NCBI GenBank assembly: GCA_964371655.1
Contig: CAYJOD010000015.1
Coordinates: forward strand, 34,863-98,862
Length of the DNA: 64,000 bases
Origin: CAZGSN01 sp964371655
GTDB lineage: Bacteria > Desulfobacterota > Binatia > HRBIN30
Direction of reading: 5' to 3'
Shown: positions 51,619 to 60,569 of the stretch, piece after piece
How the letters are laid out: each line of letters starts with the position of its first letter
How positions within the stretch are numbered: the stretch's first letter is position 1
Translations under genes and position numbers: made by a program
Notes under the pieces: generated by a model
What the model was told of the DNA's origin: nothing
Seen by the model: the letters and a program-made list of their open reading frames with translations, nothing else
The model's database searches: none

Positions 51619-52500
51619 ATGACAGCTTCGGAGACCATCACCCATCGGTTCGTCGATGCCAACGGCTTGCGCTTCGATGTCGCCACCTGCGGCGACGGCG
51701 ATCGGCTCGCGCTGTTCCTGCACGGCTTTCCGGAATCCTCGTACTCTTGGCGCTATCAAATGCCGCTGCTGGCGCGCTTGGGCTATCGCTGCTGGGCTCC
51801 CGACCTGCGCGGCTACGGCGCGACGACGCGGCCGCCGCATCTGCAAGACTATGCGATCGAGGCGCTGATGGCCGACGTCGCGGGGCTGATCGATGCGGCG
51901 GCGGCGCGCTCGACCGTGTTGCTCGCGCATGACTGGGGTGCCGCGATCGCCTGGTATTTCGCGATGCGGCGGTTGCGTCCACTCGAGCGGCTGGTGATCA
52001 TGAATGCGCCACACCCGGCGGTCATGGAGAAGGTGCTTCCCACGCCGAGGCAATTGCTGCGGTCGTGGTACGTCCTCTTCTTCCAGATCCCGAAGCTGCC
52101 CGAGCTGCTCCTGTCGATGCGGAACTTTCGACCGATCGCCGAGGCCTTCCGCAGCTCGGCCGTCGACAAGAGTCGCTTCCCCGATGAGGTGCTTCGCGTT
52201 TATCAAGACGCCGCGGCGCAGCCGGGAGCGCTGACGGCGATGATCAATTACTACCGCGCCATCGGACGCGGCGGCGGCGGCACGCGCCAACGCCGGCTCG
52301 GCTATCCGATCATCGAAACTCCAACCTTGATGATTTGGGGCGAGGAGGACATCGCTCTGGGCAAGGAAACCACGTACGGCACCGATGCCTACGTGCCAGG
52401 CCTGACCCTGCACTACCTTCCTAATGTCTCGCACTGGGTGCAGCAGGAAGCCCCTGAAAAGGTGAATGCGATCCTCGAAGCGTGGCTCACGTCGACGTGA
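51619..52500 (+). CDS. Epoxide-hydrolase/dehalogenase-like alpha/beta hydrolase
   Basis: 293 residues from the ATG at 51619; a TTG at 51607 is less likely. The oxyanion motif is LFLHGFPESSYSWRYQMPLL, the nucleophile is an Asp in VLLAHDWGAAIAWYFAMRRL (as in epoxide hydrolases, not a Ser), the acid is near IWGEEDIALGKETTYG and the base is His in YLPNVSHWVQQEAPEKVN. A lid Tyr pair (INYYRAIGR) fits an epoxide hydrolase. The function is therefore hydrolysis of an epoxide or a haloalkane; substrate unknown. It is a single gene. Confidence 0.87.
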   Translation: MTASETITHRFVDANGLRFDVATCGDGDRLALFLHGFPESSYSWRYQMPLLARLGYRCWAPDLRGYGATTRPPHLQDYAIEALMADVAGLIDAAAARSTVLLAHDWGAAIAWYFAMRRLRPLERLVIMNAPHPAVMEKVLPTPRQLLRSWYVLFFQIPKLPELLLSMRNFRPIAEAFRSSAVDKSRFPDEVLRVYQDAAAQPGALTAMINYYRAIGRGGGGTRQRRLGYPIIETPTLMIWGEEDIALGKETTYGTDAYVPGLTLHYLPNVSHWVQQEAPEKVNAILEAWLTST

Positions 52501-52843
52501 CAGAAAGTTCTCGCGCGAAGACGCGAAGGCGCGAAGGCGCGAAGGCGTAAAGGGAATAGACCAAGTAACGACTTGGCGCCCTTCGCACCTCGCATCGTCG
52601 CGATCACCCCACCCGTGGCGAGAGGGCGCTTTGTCACCTGAGCCCGCGTCGCGTCGTCTGCCCAAGCGGGCCCGCCCCGCGAAGCGCGAAGTGTGACGAG
52701 CACCTCAGCCTCCGCCTTGCCTATGCCTTTCGACGCTGGAGGCAGAGGCTCTGTGGCATCAACATGGGCATGGCGGTAGGAATCGCTCGATAATCGTTGT
52801 GCGGGTGCTCGGATCGCCGCTCAGTAGAGGAGAGGTTTCACGG
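52501..52843. other. Spacer with short GCGAAGGC tandem
   Basis: Positions 52513-52548 hold a short direct repeat (GACGCGAAGGCGCGAAGGCG) after the hydrolase stop. A second, loosely matching stretch (CGCCCTTCGCACCTCGC) lies at 52575. Otherwise nothing recognisable; the ribosome site of the next gene (GAGGAGAGG) is at the end. Confidence 0.5.
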
Positions 52844-54040
52844 ATGGGATTGAAAGCATTGGGCGGTGTGCGGGTGCTGGAGTACTGCCGCGGAATCAGC
52901 GGGCCGTACTGCACCAAGCTCATGGCCGACCTGGGAGCCGAGGTCATCCACCTCGAGTGCCCGGGACGCGGCGACGATACGAGGCGGCTGCCGCCATTTC
53001 CTGGCGACGTACCCGATGAAGAGAAGAGCGGCCTCTTCTTGTTTCTCAATACCAACAAGCTCGGCATCACTCTCGATCCGCGCTTGCCTGCCGGTGGGGA
53101 GATCTTTCGGCGACTGGTGCGCGACGCCGACATCCTGGTTGAAGATGGGCCGTCGGGAGAGATGGAGGAGATGGGCCTCGGGTACGAAGCGTTGCGCGTG
53201 CTCAACCCCGGTCTGGTCATGGTCTCCATCACCCCCTTTGGGCGCAGCGGGCCCTATGAAGGATACAAGGCATACGGTCTCAACATCTCCCACGCGTCGG
53301 GACAGGGCTACATGCTTCCCGTCCCCTCTCCGCACCTCGATCGCGCCCCGGTCAAGATTGGCGGGAGCTGCACCGACTACGATTCCGGACAGGCAGCCGC
53401 CGTCGCCGTCCTTGCCGCACTCTACTCGCGACGAATAAGCGGCAAGGGACAATTCATCGAGGTGTCGCAGCAGGAAGCCGTCCTGTCGTTGCAGAGAGTC
53501 GAGAACGTCGTGTTCGCCAACGGCGGCGAGATCTTGACCAGGAAGGGTCCGGCGACCGACAGCGGAATCACCAACATGTTTCTGTGCAAGGACGGCTACG
53601 TCATATCCGTGACTCCGCAAGATCATCAGAAACAGGCGCTGGCCAAACTAGCCGACAGCGCCGATGCTTCGGCGCGTCAAGCGGGCGACGACAAACCCGA
53701 AGCCACGCGCGCGCGCGTCGCGGCGTGGGCGCGTGAGCGCACGACCGCCGAGGTGTGCGCCAAGGCACAGTCCCTCAGTGTCCCGATCTCTCCCATCAGC
53801 TCGCCCGCCGAGGTGGCGCAATCGCCGCAGATGCAGGCGCGGGGTTTCTTTGCCGAACTGGAGCACCCGATCGCGGGCACGCTGCAAATGCCAGCACGCC
53901 TTTGCCACTTCGCCAAGACGCCGATCGAGCTGGCGCGCGCCGCCCCGCTGCTCGGGGAGCACAACGACTTCATCTACCGCGAGCGCCTCGGGTATGACAT
54001 CGACGCGCTGCGGGCGCTGCAAGACACCGGCGTGATCTGA
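52844..54040 (+). CDS. Family III CoA-transferase
   Basis: 398 residues from the ATG at 52844 (GAGAGG upstream); the frame from 52799 has no support. CaiB/BaiF-type sequence: VRVLEYCRGISGPYCTKLMA, LGAEVIHLECPGRGDDTRRL, LNTNKLGITLDPRLPAGGEI, and the catalytic Asp in GSCTDYDSGQAAAVAVLAAL, followed by GKGQFIEVSQQEAVLSLQRV. It transfers CoA between carboxylic acids. The first of two CoA-transferase genes in tandem; they may act on different substrates or as a heteromer. Confidence 0.92.
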   Translation: MGLKALGGVRVLEYCRGISGPYCTKLMADLGAEVIHLECPGRGDDTRRLPPFPGDVPDEEKSGLFLFLNTNKLGITLDPRLPAGGEIFRRLVRDADILVEDGPSGEMEEMGLGYEALRVLNPGLVMVSITPFGRSGPYEGYKAYGLNISHASGQGYMLPVPSPHLDRAPVKIGGSCTDYDSGQAAAVAVLAALYSRRISGKGQFIEVSQQEAVLSLQRVENVVFANGGEILTRKGPATDSGITNMFLCKDGYVISVTPQDHQKQALAKLADSADASARQAGDDKPEATRARVAAWARERTTAEVCAKAQSLSVPISPISSPAEVAQSPQMQARGFFAELEHPIAGTLQMPARLCHFAKTPIELARAAPLLGEHNDFIYRERLGYDIDALRALQDTGVI

Positions 54041-54192
54041 GAGGCCGTATGAAGATCACCGCTTCCGCGCAATGTGCCGCCTCCCAGAAATCACGCCGTG
54101 GTGGGGCAGGCCTCCGTGCCTGCCCGGCTGCGCAGGCAGGGACGCCTGCGCCACCAGACCAGCAGTTTCTTCGCAGCTCTTGAGGACAGATA
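54041..54192. repeat. CCTGCCCGGCTGCGCAGGCA palindrome
   Basis: Positions 54096-54180 match 29806-29890 and 60762-60832. The palindrome core CCTGCCCGGCTGCGCAGGCA is followed by GGGACGCCTGCGCCACCA. It separates two CoA-transferase genes on the same strand. Confidence 0.85.
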
Positions 54193-55407
54193 ATGGACAA
54201 CGGACCACTGAGTGGCGTGATCGTCACCGAGTTCACTTCAGCGTGGGCGGGGCCTTACGCGACCTGCTTGCTGGGTTTCCTGGGCGCGGAAGTCATCAAG
54301 GTCGAGAGCCGCAAGCGCCTCGACCATTCCCGTTTCACTTCGTTCACCACGGCGCGGACCTTCTCGGGACCGGACCAGTCGACGGTCTTCAATAACCTGA
54401 ATCTGAACAAGCTCAGCGTCTGTCTCAACCTCAGCCAACCGAAGGCGGTGGAGATCGCCAAGCGGCTGGCGGCGACGAGCGACGTGGTGGTCGAGAACAT
54501 GCGGCCCGGTGTCATCGAGCGGCTGGGGCTGGGATATGCTGCGGTGCAGGGCGTGAAGCCTGACGTGATTTATCTCTCTTCATCGGCGTGCGGTCAGACC
54601 GGTCCCGACCGCGAGAACGTCGGTTACGCCCCCAACTTCGCCGCCTCTGCCGGCCTCTCTCACGTTACCGGCTATCCCGACTGGCCGCCGAGCATCTTGT
54701 CCGGGGCCGTCGATCTACGCAGCGCGACCACTGCCGCCTTCGCCATCCTGGCGGCGCTGCTCTATCGGCAACGAACCGGGGAGGGGCAATACATCGACCT
54801 TTCGTCGCAAGAGGCGGTCGCCATTCTCAACGCCGACGCGCTGATGGATCTGGCGATGAATCAACGGGTGCGGACGCGCGTAGGCAATCGCCACGACACC
54901 ATGGCGCCGCACAACTGCTACCGCTGCCGCGGCGAGGACCGCTGGATCAGCATCGCCGTGGCCGAGGATCGGGAGTGGCGCGCGCTGTGCGGGGTCATGG
55001 GACGGCCGGAGCTAGCGGAGGATGCGCGCTTCGCCACCGCGGCGGCGCGCTGGGAGAACCAGGAGGCGGTCGACGATATCGTCGGCGCGTGGACGAAGGA
55101 TCGGGATGATTACGACGCGATGCATAAGCTGCAGGAAGCGGGGATTGCTGCCGCGCCGTCGCTCAGCAACAAGTCGCTGTTCGAAGATCCACACGTACGC
55201 GAACGCGGGGTGTTCCAGCAGGTCAGTCACCCCGAGCTCGGAAACGACTGGGTCATCGCGCCGCCGTGGCGGCTGTCGGAAACGCCGGCCAGGATTCGTT
55301 CGCGCTCACCGCTGCTCGGCGAGCACAGCCAGTCGGTGCTCGAAACGCGACTGGGAATGTCGCGCGACGAGATCCGCGCGCTGGAAAAAGAGCAGGTCAT
55401 TTACTGA
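54193..55407 (+). CDS. Family III CoA-transferase
   Basis: 404 residues. CaiB/BaiF family with SGVIVTEFTSAWAGPYATCL, LGAEVIKVESRKRLDHSRFT, LNLNKLSVCLNLSQPKAVEI, the DVVVENMRPGVIERLGLGYA segment, the catalytic Asp in LSGAVDLRSATTAAFAILAA and GEGQYIDLSSQEAVAILNAD. It differs clearly from the upstream copy, so this is not a recent duplication. Role likely in activation of an acyl or dicarboxylic acid; the flanking genes do not name the substrate. Confidence 0.92.
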   Translation: MDNGPLSGVIVTEFTSAWAGPYATCLLGFLGAEVIKVESRKRLDHSRFTSFTTARTFSGPDQSTVFNNLNLNKLSVCLNLSQPKAVEIAKRLAATSDVVVENMRPGVIERLGLGYAAVQGVKPDVIYLSSSACGQTGPDRENVGYAPNFAASAGLSHVTGYPDWPPSILSGAVDLRSATTAAFAILAALLYRQRTGEGQYIDLSSQEAVAILNADALMDLAMNQRVRTRVGNRHDTMAPHNCYRCRGEDRWISIAVAEDREWRALCGVMGRPELAEDARFATAAARWENQEAVDDIVGAWTKDRDDYDAMHKLQEAGIAAAPSLSNKSLFEDPHVRERGVFQQVSHPELGNDWVIAPPWRLSETPARIRSRSPLLGEHSQSVLETRLGMSRDEIRALEKEQVIY

Positions 55408-55605
55408 CGCGCGCGTGAGCCGAGAGGGTACCCACAAGGGGTACCCCTACGCGATGGAATTGATGTAGGGGCAACCCGTGTGGTTGCCCCCTTTGCTGCA
55501 GGTCGGCGGGGGCAGAGCGGGTTCCGCCTATGCGCCGGCCACTTGGCTGCGGTCGGGAGCCTGCTCCAGTTACAATTTCCGCGGCGTTGAGGTTAGAAGG
55601 GTGGC
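55408..55605. repeat. GGGTACCC-type repeat
   Basis: Positions 55428-55492: GGTACCCACAAGGGGTACCC and GTAGGGGCAACCCGTGTGGT form an imperfect hairpin pair between the CoA-transferase and ackA genes. No copy of this type was noticed elsewhere in the window. Confidence 0.6.
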
Positions 55606-57063
55606 ATGCGCGTTGTCGTCGTCAATTGCGGCAGCTCTTCGATCAAGTACGAGATCTTCGAGGCGCCGGCCTGCACCTCGGTGGCGCACGGTCTGCTGGA
55701 ACGCATCGGGACGGCGGACAGCGATCTGCGACATGAGGGGACCGACGCGTCGGGTGCTCACCAGGAGATCGTCGAGGCGCGTGCGGTTGCCGATCACCGT
55801 CAAGGCTTCGAGCTCATCTTGGACGTCATCACGCGCGCGCGTAGTGTGCGTGACCCCTCCGATCTGCTTGCCTTCGGCCACCGCGTCGTGCACGGCGGTG
55901 AGGACTTTCGCGCCCCGGTGATCGTTGATGCTCAGGTTCTGCAGGGCATCCGCGCTCTCGCGGCGCAGGCACCGCTGCACAACCCCGCCAACGCCCTCGG
56001 CATCGAAGTGCTGCAGCAGCTTTATCCCGCTGTGCCCCACGTCGCGGTCTTCGACACCGCCTTCCACCACACCCTGCCGCCGCATGCGTTTCACTACGCG
56101 CTGCCGCAGGAGCTCTACCGCCTGCATCATGTGCGGCGCTACGGGTTTCATGGGACATCGCACCAGTACGTGGTCACAGAGGCGGCTCGATATCTCGGAA
56201 TCCCGCTGCCGCGGTTCAACGCGATATCCCTTCATCTTGGCAACGGCGCCAGCGCCGCGGCCGTCGCCGGCGGACACAGTGTCGACACCTCCATGGGTCT
56301 CACACCGTTGGAAGGTCTGATCATGGGCACGCGCTGCGGCGATATCGATCCGGCGATTCCGTTCTATCTGGCGCGAACGACTGGCAAGTCGCTCGATGAG
56401 ATCGAAACGCTGCTCAACCACGAAAGTGGCCTGAAAGGAATTTGCGGCGCCAATGACATGCGCGAGGTGCAGACGCGTGCCGAGTGTGGAGACGCGCAAG
56501 CAGAGCTCGCGATCGCGATGTTCTCCTATCGGATCAAGAAATACATCGGCGCCTACTCCGCGGTGCTCGACCGCGTCGATGCGCTGCTGTTCACGGGCGG
56601 CATTGGCGAGAACTCGGCCCTCATTCGAAGCCGCGCCTGCAGCGGTCTCGCCGCCCTCGGCATCCGCGTCGACGAGTCCAAGAATAGCGCCGTCGGGCGC
56701 CACGACGGGGCGCCAGCATCGGGGTTTGCGAGCCCCCCCTCTCCCGCATTACCTGCGGGAGAGGGCGGGGGTGAGGGCTCCGATTCCCCTCCACCCTCGC
56801 CTCGCCCATCCGCGTCGCCTCGGTTCCCTCACCCTAACCCTCTCCCGCAAGTGATGCGGGCGAGGGGAGCTGGCCAGGAAACACCTGCCGAATCCTCCCG
56901 CGTCGACGAGTCCGAGATTGCGGAGATTCAAGCCGTCGACGGCGCGGTTAAGATTCTGGTCGTCGCCACCAACGAAGAGCGCGAGATCGCGCGTCAGACC
57001 GTGCACACCGTCCTTCAAGCGCGCGGCGCCGCCGTCGCGACGAAATCCGAGGAGTCGCCGTGA
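55606..57063 (+). CDS. ackA: Acetate kinase carrying an in-frame repeat insertion
   Basis: 485 residues, against ~400 for the family. The catalytic core is intact: VVVNCGSSSIKYEIFEAPAC, AFGHRVVHGGEDF, VAVFDTAFHHTLPPHAFHYA, RRYGFHGTSHQYVVTEAARY, ISLHLGNGASAAAVAGGHSV, MGTRCGDIDPAIPFYLARTT and LLFTGGIGENSALIRSRACS. Residues ~370-430, near the C-terminus, are encoded by a two-hairpin repeat (GFASPPSPALPAGEGGGEGS ... FPHPNPLPQVMRARGAGQE). After it the normal end resumes (ILVVATNEEREIARQTVHTV). It converts acetyl phosphate and ADP to acetate and ATP. The stop overlaps the next start (GTGA). Because the insertion is in a surface region the enzyme may still work. Confidence 0.93.
   Translation: MRVVVVNCGSSSIKYEIFEAPACTSVAHGLLERIGTADSDLRHEGTDASGAHQEIVEARAVADHRQGFELILDVITRARSVRDPSDLLAFGHRVVHGGEDFRAPVIVDAQVLQGIRALAAQAPLHNPANALGIEVLQQLYPAVPHVAVFDTAFHHTLPPHAFHYALPQELYRLHHVRRYGFHGTSHQYVVTEAARYLGIPLPRFNAISLHLGNGASAAAVAGGHSVDTSMGLTPLEGLIMGTRCGDIDPAIPFYLARTTGKSLDEIETLLNHESGLKGICGANDMREVQTRAECGDAQAELAIAMFSYRIKKYIGAYSAVLDRVDALLFTGGIGENSALIRSRACSGLAALGIRVDESKNSAVGRHDGAPASGFASPPSPALPAGEGGGEGSDSPPPSPRPSASPRFPHPNPLPQVMRARGAGQETPAESSRVDESEIAEIQAVDGAVKILVVATNEEREIARQTVHTVLQARGAAVATKSEESP
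56716..56877. repeat. Two-hairpin repeat inside ackA
   Basis: A complete copy of the two-hairpin element (CTCTCCCGCATTACCTGCGG ... CTCTCCCGCAAGTGATGCGG). It is translated in frame without a stop codon. Compare the intergenic copies at 18881-19040 and 34321-34451. Confidence 0.9.
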
Positions 57064-60000
57064 GCGAGCCGCTGCACCTGCAAAGTCCGTCGGGCTTATG
57101 CGTGCAGGTGAACGCCAACGGTTCCATCCGGCGCATCGACCACCGCGACATCCTCCTCAACTTGTTCCTTGGCACCGAGATCGAAGGCGGTCCCGCCAAT
57201 CTCTACCTGCGCCGGCTCGGCACGAGCATCGAAGCGATTCCGCTCCTTGGCCCGCGTAGCCCGGCCGTCGTGCGTCTGGATGCGCACGGTCTTCGTCTCG
57301 TGGGAGAGTGGAGCGACTTGCGCTTTCAGGTGTCTCTCGTGTTGGCAACCTCTGCACCCGCGTGGGTGTGGCATGTGCGCTTGGAGAACACCGGCAGCAG
57401 CGCCGTGAGCGTCGACCTCATCTACGCGCAGGACCTGGCCCTCTCGCAGTACGCGGCGGTGCGAATGAACGAGTACTATGTGAGTCAGTACGTAGATTAC
57501 ACGCCGCTGATCCACGCCGACTGTGGTGCGGTGCTGGCCGTGCGCCAGAACCTGGCGATGGACGGACGCCACCCCTGGGCCGTGATCGGCTCTCTCGGCC
57601 ATGCCGTCAGCTTCGCTACCGACGCGCTGCAGCTGCACGGCTTGGCTACCCGCGCCGGCAAGATCCCGCCCGGTCTGCAGGCGCCGGCGCTGCCGGGCAA
57701 ACGCCGGCAACACGAGCACTCGATGGCGGTGATCCAGGACGCAGCGCTGCGGCTCGCCCCAGGAGAGACCGCCACGCGCGGATTCTTCGCTTGGTTCGAA
57801 GCCGACCACGCCGCGGCGTCGTCGCCTGCCGATCTGATGTTCGTCGACAAAGCTCTCGCTTTGCCGGAAGCATCGCCTCCGTCAGACGGTGGTGGCGGTA
57901 CGGGTGCAGGCAACGATGCGGCGACGCTGTTCAGCGCACGACCGCTTCTGGCGAGTCTCGACCTCAGCGATGCCGAGGTCACCGACCTATTCGGGAGCGA
58001 GCGGCGCCATGTCGAGCGCGACGGTGTTCACCTCTTGTCGTTCTTCACCGCCGCCGATCGGCACGTCGTGCTCAAAGCCAAGGAGCTGCGCGTGTTGCGC
58101 CCGCACGGACATATTCTGCGCAGTGGCGACCGCCTGGTTCCGGATGAGGCGTCGCTGACTACCACCACGTGGATGGCGGGCGTGTTCAACTCTCTGACGA
58201 CGCAGGGTCATGTCGGCATCAACCGCCTGCTGTCCACGACTCGCAGTTATCTGGGTCTCCTGCGTGCCGGTGGCCAGCGCATCTTTGTTGAGCTCAAGGA
58301 CGGCTATCGCCTGCTCGATGTACCGTCCGCGTATGAGATGAGCCCCAACGGCTGCCGCTGGATCTACAAGCATCGGGGTGGCGTGATTGAGGTTCGTGTT
58401 TGGGCGCCGAGCGATCGCCATGAGCTGAACCTCTCGGTCGCGGTTCACCGCGGCTCTCCGCGCCGCTTCTTGTTGTCGCATCACGTCGCCATCAACGGCG
58501 ACGACGGCGCCGACGCGGTGCCGGTGCTGTTTGCCCAGGACGAAAACGGGGTCGTCATCCGTCCGATCCCGGAGTGCGACGTCGGCCGCCGCTTTCCGCA
58601 AGGCTTCTTCCGTATCGATGCGGACCGCGGCACAACCATCGAAAGAGTCGGTGGCGACGAGCTCCTCTTCGCCGATGGGCAGAGCCGCCAGCAGCCGTTT
58701 CTCACCATCGTCACGGCGAAGACGGCGGCGGCGAGCCTGCGGCTCACCGGACATCTTGTATCGTCTGACGATACGGCGGAGCCGGCGCGCGCAGGGCAGG
58801 GGGGCGGCGCGACGCCACCTGGGGCTGCGGACTTCGGGCTGCCCACTTCCGGTGGGATGGAAATCCCGCAGCCTGAAGCCCGGGGCCTGAAGCCGAGCTC
58901 CAATTCGGAGGGCGGCGCCGACGAGTCGCAGGCGGAGCAGTTTTGGACGCGCATGATCGGGCCGTTGAAGCTGCATCCGGCCGGTAGCGGCGAGGCGGCT
59001 GAAGACGTTCGTCGCCTACAAGAGATCCTGCCTTGGTTTGTCCATAACGCGCTGATCCATTACCTGGCGCCGCGCGGTCTGGAGCAGTACTCGGGCGGCG
59101 GCTGGGGGACGCGGGATGTCAGCCAAGGGCCGGTCGAGATGCTGCTCGCCCTCGGCCGCGCGGAGCCCGTGCGCGATCTGTTGCTGCGCCTGTTCAAGGC
59201 GCAGAACCCCGACGGCGACTGGCCGCAATGGTTCATGTTCTTCGAGCGCGACCGCCTTCTCCGCGCCCCGGATGCGCATGGCGACATCGTCTTCTGGCCG
59301 CCGCTGGCCTTGGCGCAATACCTCTTGGCGACTGACGACGCATCCATCCTCGATTCGATCGTGCCGTTCTTCCACGAGGACGGTGACGATCACGCCGAGC
59401 ACGCCAGTATTTGGAGCCACGTCGAGCGCGCGCTCGCGGTGATATCCGCGCGCGTCATTCCCGGCACGCACCTGCCCGCTTATGGTCATGGTGACTGGAA
59501 CGACTCTCTTCAGCCCGTCGATCCTTCCATGCGTGAGCGTCTGTGCAGCAGCTGGACAGCCACGCTCTACTTCCAGACGATCACCACCCTGGCCAAAGCC
59601 TGGCGCCGTGTCGGCCGTGTCGACGACGCCCTGCGGCTCGAAGCCATCGCGCCGTGCATCGCTGCGGATTTGCAGCGCCTGTTGATCGTCGACGACACGT
59701 TGGCAGGCTTCGCCTATTTTCATCCCGACGAGCGAATCGATTACCTTCTGCATCCGCGCGACGGCGACACGGGCATGCACTACCGCCTGCTGCCCATGAT
59801 CCACGCCATCATCAACGATCTGCTGAGCCCCGAGCAGGCGGCGACCCACGTCGGCTACATTAAGCAGCACCTCCTCGGTCCCGATGGCGCGCGTCTGTTC
59901 GACCGGCCGCCACCGTACCAGGGTGGCCCGCAGCGCTACTTCCAGCGCGCCGAGAGCACCAGCTTCTTCGGCCGCGAGAACGGCTTGATGTACATGCATG

Positions 60001-60569
60001 CGCACCTGCGTTACGCCGAGGCGATGGCGCACTACGGTGATGCCGACGCTTTCTTTCTTGCCTTGCGGCAGGCCAACCCCATTGGCATCCGCACCGTCGT
60101 AGCGGCGGCGCAGCCGCGACAGGCGAACTGTTACTACACCAGCTCCGACGCCGCGTTTGCGGATCGTTACGAGGCGCAGTCGCGCTACGACGAAGTCAAG
60201 ACCGGCGCGGTTCCCCTCGATGGCGGCTGGCGTGTGTACTCGAGCGGTGCGGGCCTTGCGTTGCGTCTGATCCACGAGTGCTTCCTCGGCATCCGTAAGG
60301 CGAAGTCGGTGCTCAGCGTCGATCCCGTGCTACCCAAGCGCCTCGATGGTCTGGGTGCGGAGATCGAGGTGGCCGGCAAGCCTGTCTATGTCGCGTACCA
60401 CATCGCCGCCGTTGGCCACGGCCCCACCTCACTCATCCTCAACGGCAAGGCTCTACCGTTCGAGCGCGCGGCGAACCCATACCGTTGCGGTGCCGCGCAA
60501 GTCGCGATGGCAGCGGTGACGGCGCTGCTGAACGATCAGTCCAATACCCTGCACGTGCAGCTGCAGTGA
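57060..60569 (+). CDS. GH94-like glycoside phosphorylase
   Basis: 1169 residues. The N-terminal beta-sandwich (VWHVRLENTGSSAVSVDLIY, RMNEYYVSQYVDYTPLIHAD) and the (alpha/alpha)6 catalytic part (EQYSGGGWGTRDVSQGPVEM, DGDWPQWFMFFERDRL, AYGHGDWNDSLQPVD with the catalytic Asp near residue 812, FGRENGLMYMHAHLRYAEAM, YYTSSDAAFADRYEAQSRYD) match the GH94 phosphorylase family. Its length without the insertion (~1110) is that of 1,2-beta-oligoglucan phosphorylases. Residues ~565-620 (GGMEIPQPEARGLKPSSNSE) look repeat-encoded and disrupt the linker. It starts within the ackA stop, suggesting coupling. It would cleave beta-glucan with phosphate to a sugar 1-phosphate. Confidence 0.85.
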   Translation: MSEPLHLQSPSGLCVQVNANGSIRRIDHRDILLNLFLGTEIEGGPANLYLRRLGTSIEAIPLLGPRSPAVVRLDAHGLRLVGEWSDLRFQVSLVLATSAPAWVWHVRLENTGSSAVSVDLIYAQDLALSQYAAVRMNEYYVSQYVDYTPLIHADCGAVLAVRQNLAMDGRHPWAVIGSLGHAVSFATDALQLHGLATRAGKIPPGLQAPALPGKRRQHEHSMAVIQDAALRLAPGETATRGFFAWFEADHAAASSPADLMFVDKALALPEASPPSDGGGGTGAGNDAATLFSARPLLASLDLSDAEVTDLFGSERRHVERDGVHLLSFFTAADRHVVLKAKELRVLRPHGHILRSGDRLVPDEASLTTTTWMAGVFNSLTTQGHVGINRLLSTTRSYLGLLRAGGQRIFVELKDGYRLLDVPSAYEMSPNGCRWIYKHRGGVIEVRVWAPSDRHELNLSVAVHRGSPRRFLLSHHVAINGDDGADAVPVLFAQDENGVVIRPIPECDVGRRFPQGFFRIDADRGTTIERVGGDELLFADGQSRQQPFLTIVTAKTAAASLRLTGHLVSSDDTAEPARAGQGGGATPPGAADFGLPTSGGMEIPQPEARGLKPSSNSEGGADESQAEQFWTRMIGPLKLHPAGSGEAAEDVRRLQEILPWFVHNALIHYLAPRGLEQYSGGGWGTRDVSQGPVEMLLALGRAEPVRDLLLRLFKAQNPDGDWPQWFMFFERDRLLRAPDAHGDIVFWPPLALAQYLLATDDASILDSIVPFFHEDGDDHAEHASIWSHVERALAVISARVIPGTHLPAYGHGDWNDSLQPVDPSMRERLCSSWTATLYFQTITTLAKAWRRVGRVDDALRLEAIAPCIAADLQRLLIVDDTLAGFAYFHPDERIDYLLHPRDGDTGMHYRLLPMIHAIINDLLSPEQAATHVGYIKQHLLGPDGARLFDRPPPYQGGPQRYFQRAESTSFFGRENGLMYMHAHLRYAEAMAHYGDADAFFLALRQANPIGIRTVVAAAQPRQANCYYTSSDAAFADRYEAQSRYDEVKTGAVPLDGGWRVYSSGAGLALRLIHECFLGIRKAKSVLSVDPVLPKRLDGLGAEIEVAGKPVYVAYHIAAVGHGPTSLILNGKALPFERAANPYRCGAAQVAMAAVTALLNDQSNTLHVQLQ

